5,115 bases of DNA, taken from Gemmatimonadaceae bacterium. Lineage in GTDB: Bacteria; Gemmatimonadota; Gemmatimonadetes; Gemmatimonadales; Gemmatimonadaceae. Positions 4,713 through 5,115 of this stretch are shown one piece after another (within the stretch, counting starts at the first letter, position 1; each line of letters begins with the position of its first letter). The stretch is from contig JALOPO010000375.1 of assembly GCA_025453855.1 (NCBI GenBank), positions 1 to 5,115 on the forward strand. The letters are read 5' to 3'. Position numbers and translations under genes: made by a program. The notes beneath the pieces were generated by a model. The model saw nothing but the letters and a program-made list of their open reading frames with translations, searched no databases and had not been told where the DNA came from.

Positions 4713-5115
4713 TCAGGAGCGCGCCACCTCGAGGGTGCGCACGCGCTCGTAGGCGGCACGAACGTCCATGCCCTGGCGCTGCACGACGTCGAGCACGTTC
4801 GAGGGCAGCGCGGCGCGCATCGCGTTCTCGTAGGCGGTGACGGCCGCCTCGTCGCCACGCTCGCACTCGGCGAGGATCGCCACGTCGTCACGCGAAGCCA
4901 CGGCGCTCTTGAGGTTGATCCAGCCGCGGTGCGCCGCGGCGAGCACGCTCCCGCTGCGCTCCGGCTGTTCGCCCATGCCGGCGACGATGCCCTGCAGCTC
5001 GGTCATGAACTGCCCGCGCTGCGCGGCGAGCTGGGTGAAGAGCGCCTTGAGCGAGCTGTCCTGCACGTCTTCGGCGGCTGCACGGTATCCATCCGCGCCG
5101 TCCTTGCAGGTCTCG
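4713..5115 (-). CDS. PA2169/DUF2383 family four-helix-bundle protein, N-terminus off the window
   Basis: 133 residues plus the stop are visible and the frame is still open at 5115, so the start lies outside; probably 10-15 residues are missing. Translating past the GTG at 5066 gives ETCKDGADGYRAAAEDVQDS, a continuous family N-terminus, so that GTG is an internal Val. Recognisable blocks are LKALFTQLAAQRGQFMTELQ, a GxxPExSGS turn, AAAHRGWINLKSAVASRDD and AILAECERGDEAAVTAYENAM, then a final helix ending RVRTLEVARS. From memory these match the PA2169 family (DUF2383), ferritin-like four-helix-bundle proteins of about 150 residues, often found with stress and general-response genes; no enzymatic activity is established. 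I see no signal peptide or transmembrane segment in the visible part, so it is probably cytoplasmic. It converges on the channel operon and shares its terminator hairpin. Confidence 0.88.
   Translation of the reverse strand, partial: ETCKDGADGYRAAAEDVQDSSLKALFTQLAAQRGQFMTELQGIVAGMGEQPERSGSVLAAAHRGWINLKSAVASRDDVAILAECERGDEAAVTAYENAMRAALPSNVLDVVQRQGMDVRAAYERVRTLEVARS

Noticed and set aside
4058..4891. Minus-strand frames opposite the 3' half of the channel gene
   Set aside because: Arg/Ala/Ser-rich antisense of a well-supported gene; one of them also crosses the terminator and the DUF2383 gene out of frame.
5064..5066. GTG as start of the DUF2383 gene
   Set aside because: The frame stays open to the window edge and the residues before it match the family N-terminus, so the true start is outside.

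Overview
The window is GC-rich, gene-dense bacterial DNA with strong G/C bias at third codon positions, a probable outer-membrane beta-barrel protein with a cleavable signal peptide, and a probable outer-membrane lipoprotein. These point to a Gram-negative (diderm) chromosome. The protein styles (ATP-grasp, PA2169/DUF2383, DUF1003) would suit a high-GC soil or freshwater lineage such as Gemmatimonadota, but that placement is inference. I see no insertion sequence, phage gene, CRISPR array, tRNA or rRNA.

Layout. (1) 1-207, minus: the N-terminal end of an ATP-grasp/RimK-like ligase that runs off the left edge. (2) 208-599: a 392-base stretch without a gene. It holds promoter-like tandem hexamers (about 452-490) and a leader with three interlocking potential helices (254-345), both reading toward the ATP-grasp gene. 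It also holds GC hairpins downstream of the beta-barrel gene. (3) 600-1307, minus: secreted outer-membrane beta-barrel protein. (4) 1489-2037, minus: small lipoprotein of unknown function. (5) 2176-4684, plus: a tight three-gene operon joined by two ATGA stop/start overlaps. It encodes a HAD-superfamily phosphatase, a DUF1003 two-helix membrane protein, and a TxGYGD potassium channel with a long cytoplasmic C-terminal region that is not an obvious RCK domain. (6) 4713-5115, minus: a PA2169/DUF2383 four-helix-bundle stress-type protein, convergent with the channel, with a 15-bp perfect inverted repeat between the two. Its N-terminus lies beyond the right edge.

How the genes may work together. 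The channel and the DUF1003 protein are translationally linked inner-membrane proteins and probably act together in ion or envelope homeostasis. The HAD enzyme may simply share the promoter. The beta-barrel protein and lipoprotein lie head-to-tail and both go to the envelope, but each is followed by its own hairpin, so they may not be one transcript. The items most worth checking are the structured leader of the ATP-grasp gene, the uncharacterised C-terminal region of the channel, and a hairpin that holds the channel's ribosome-binding site.
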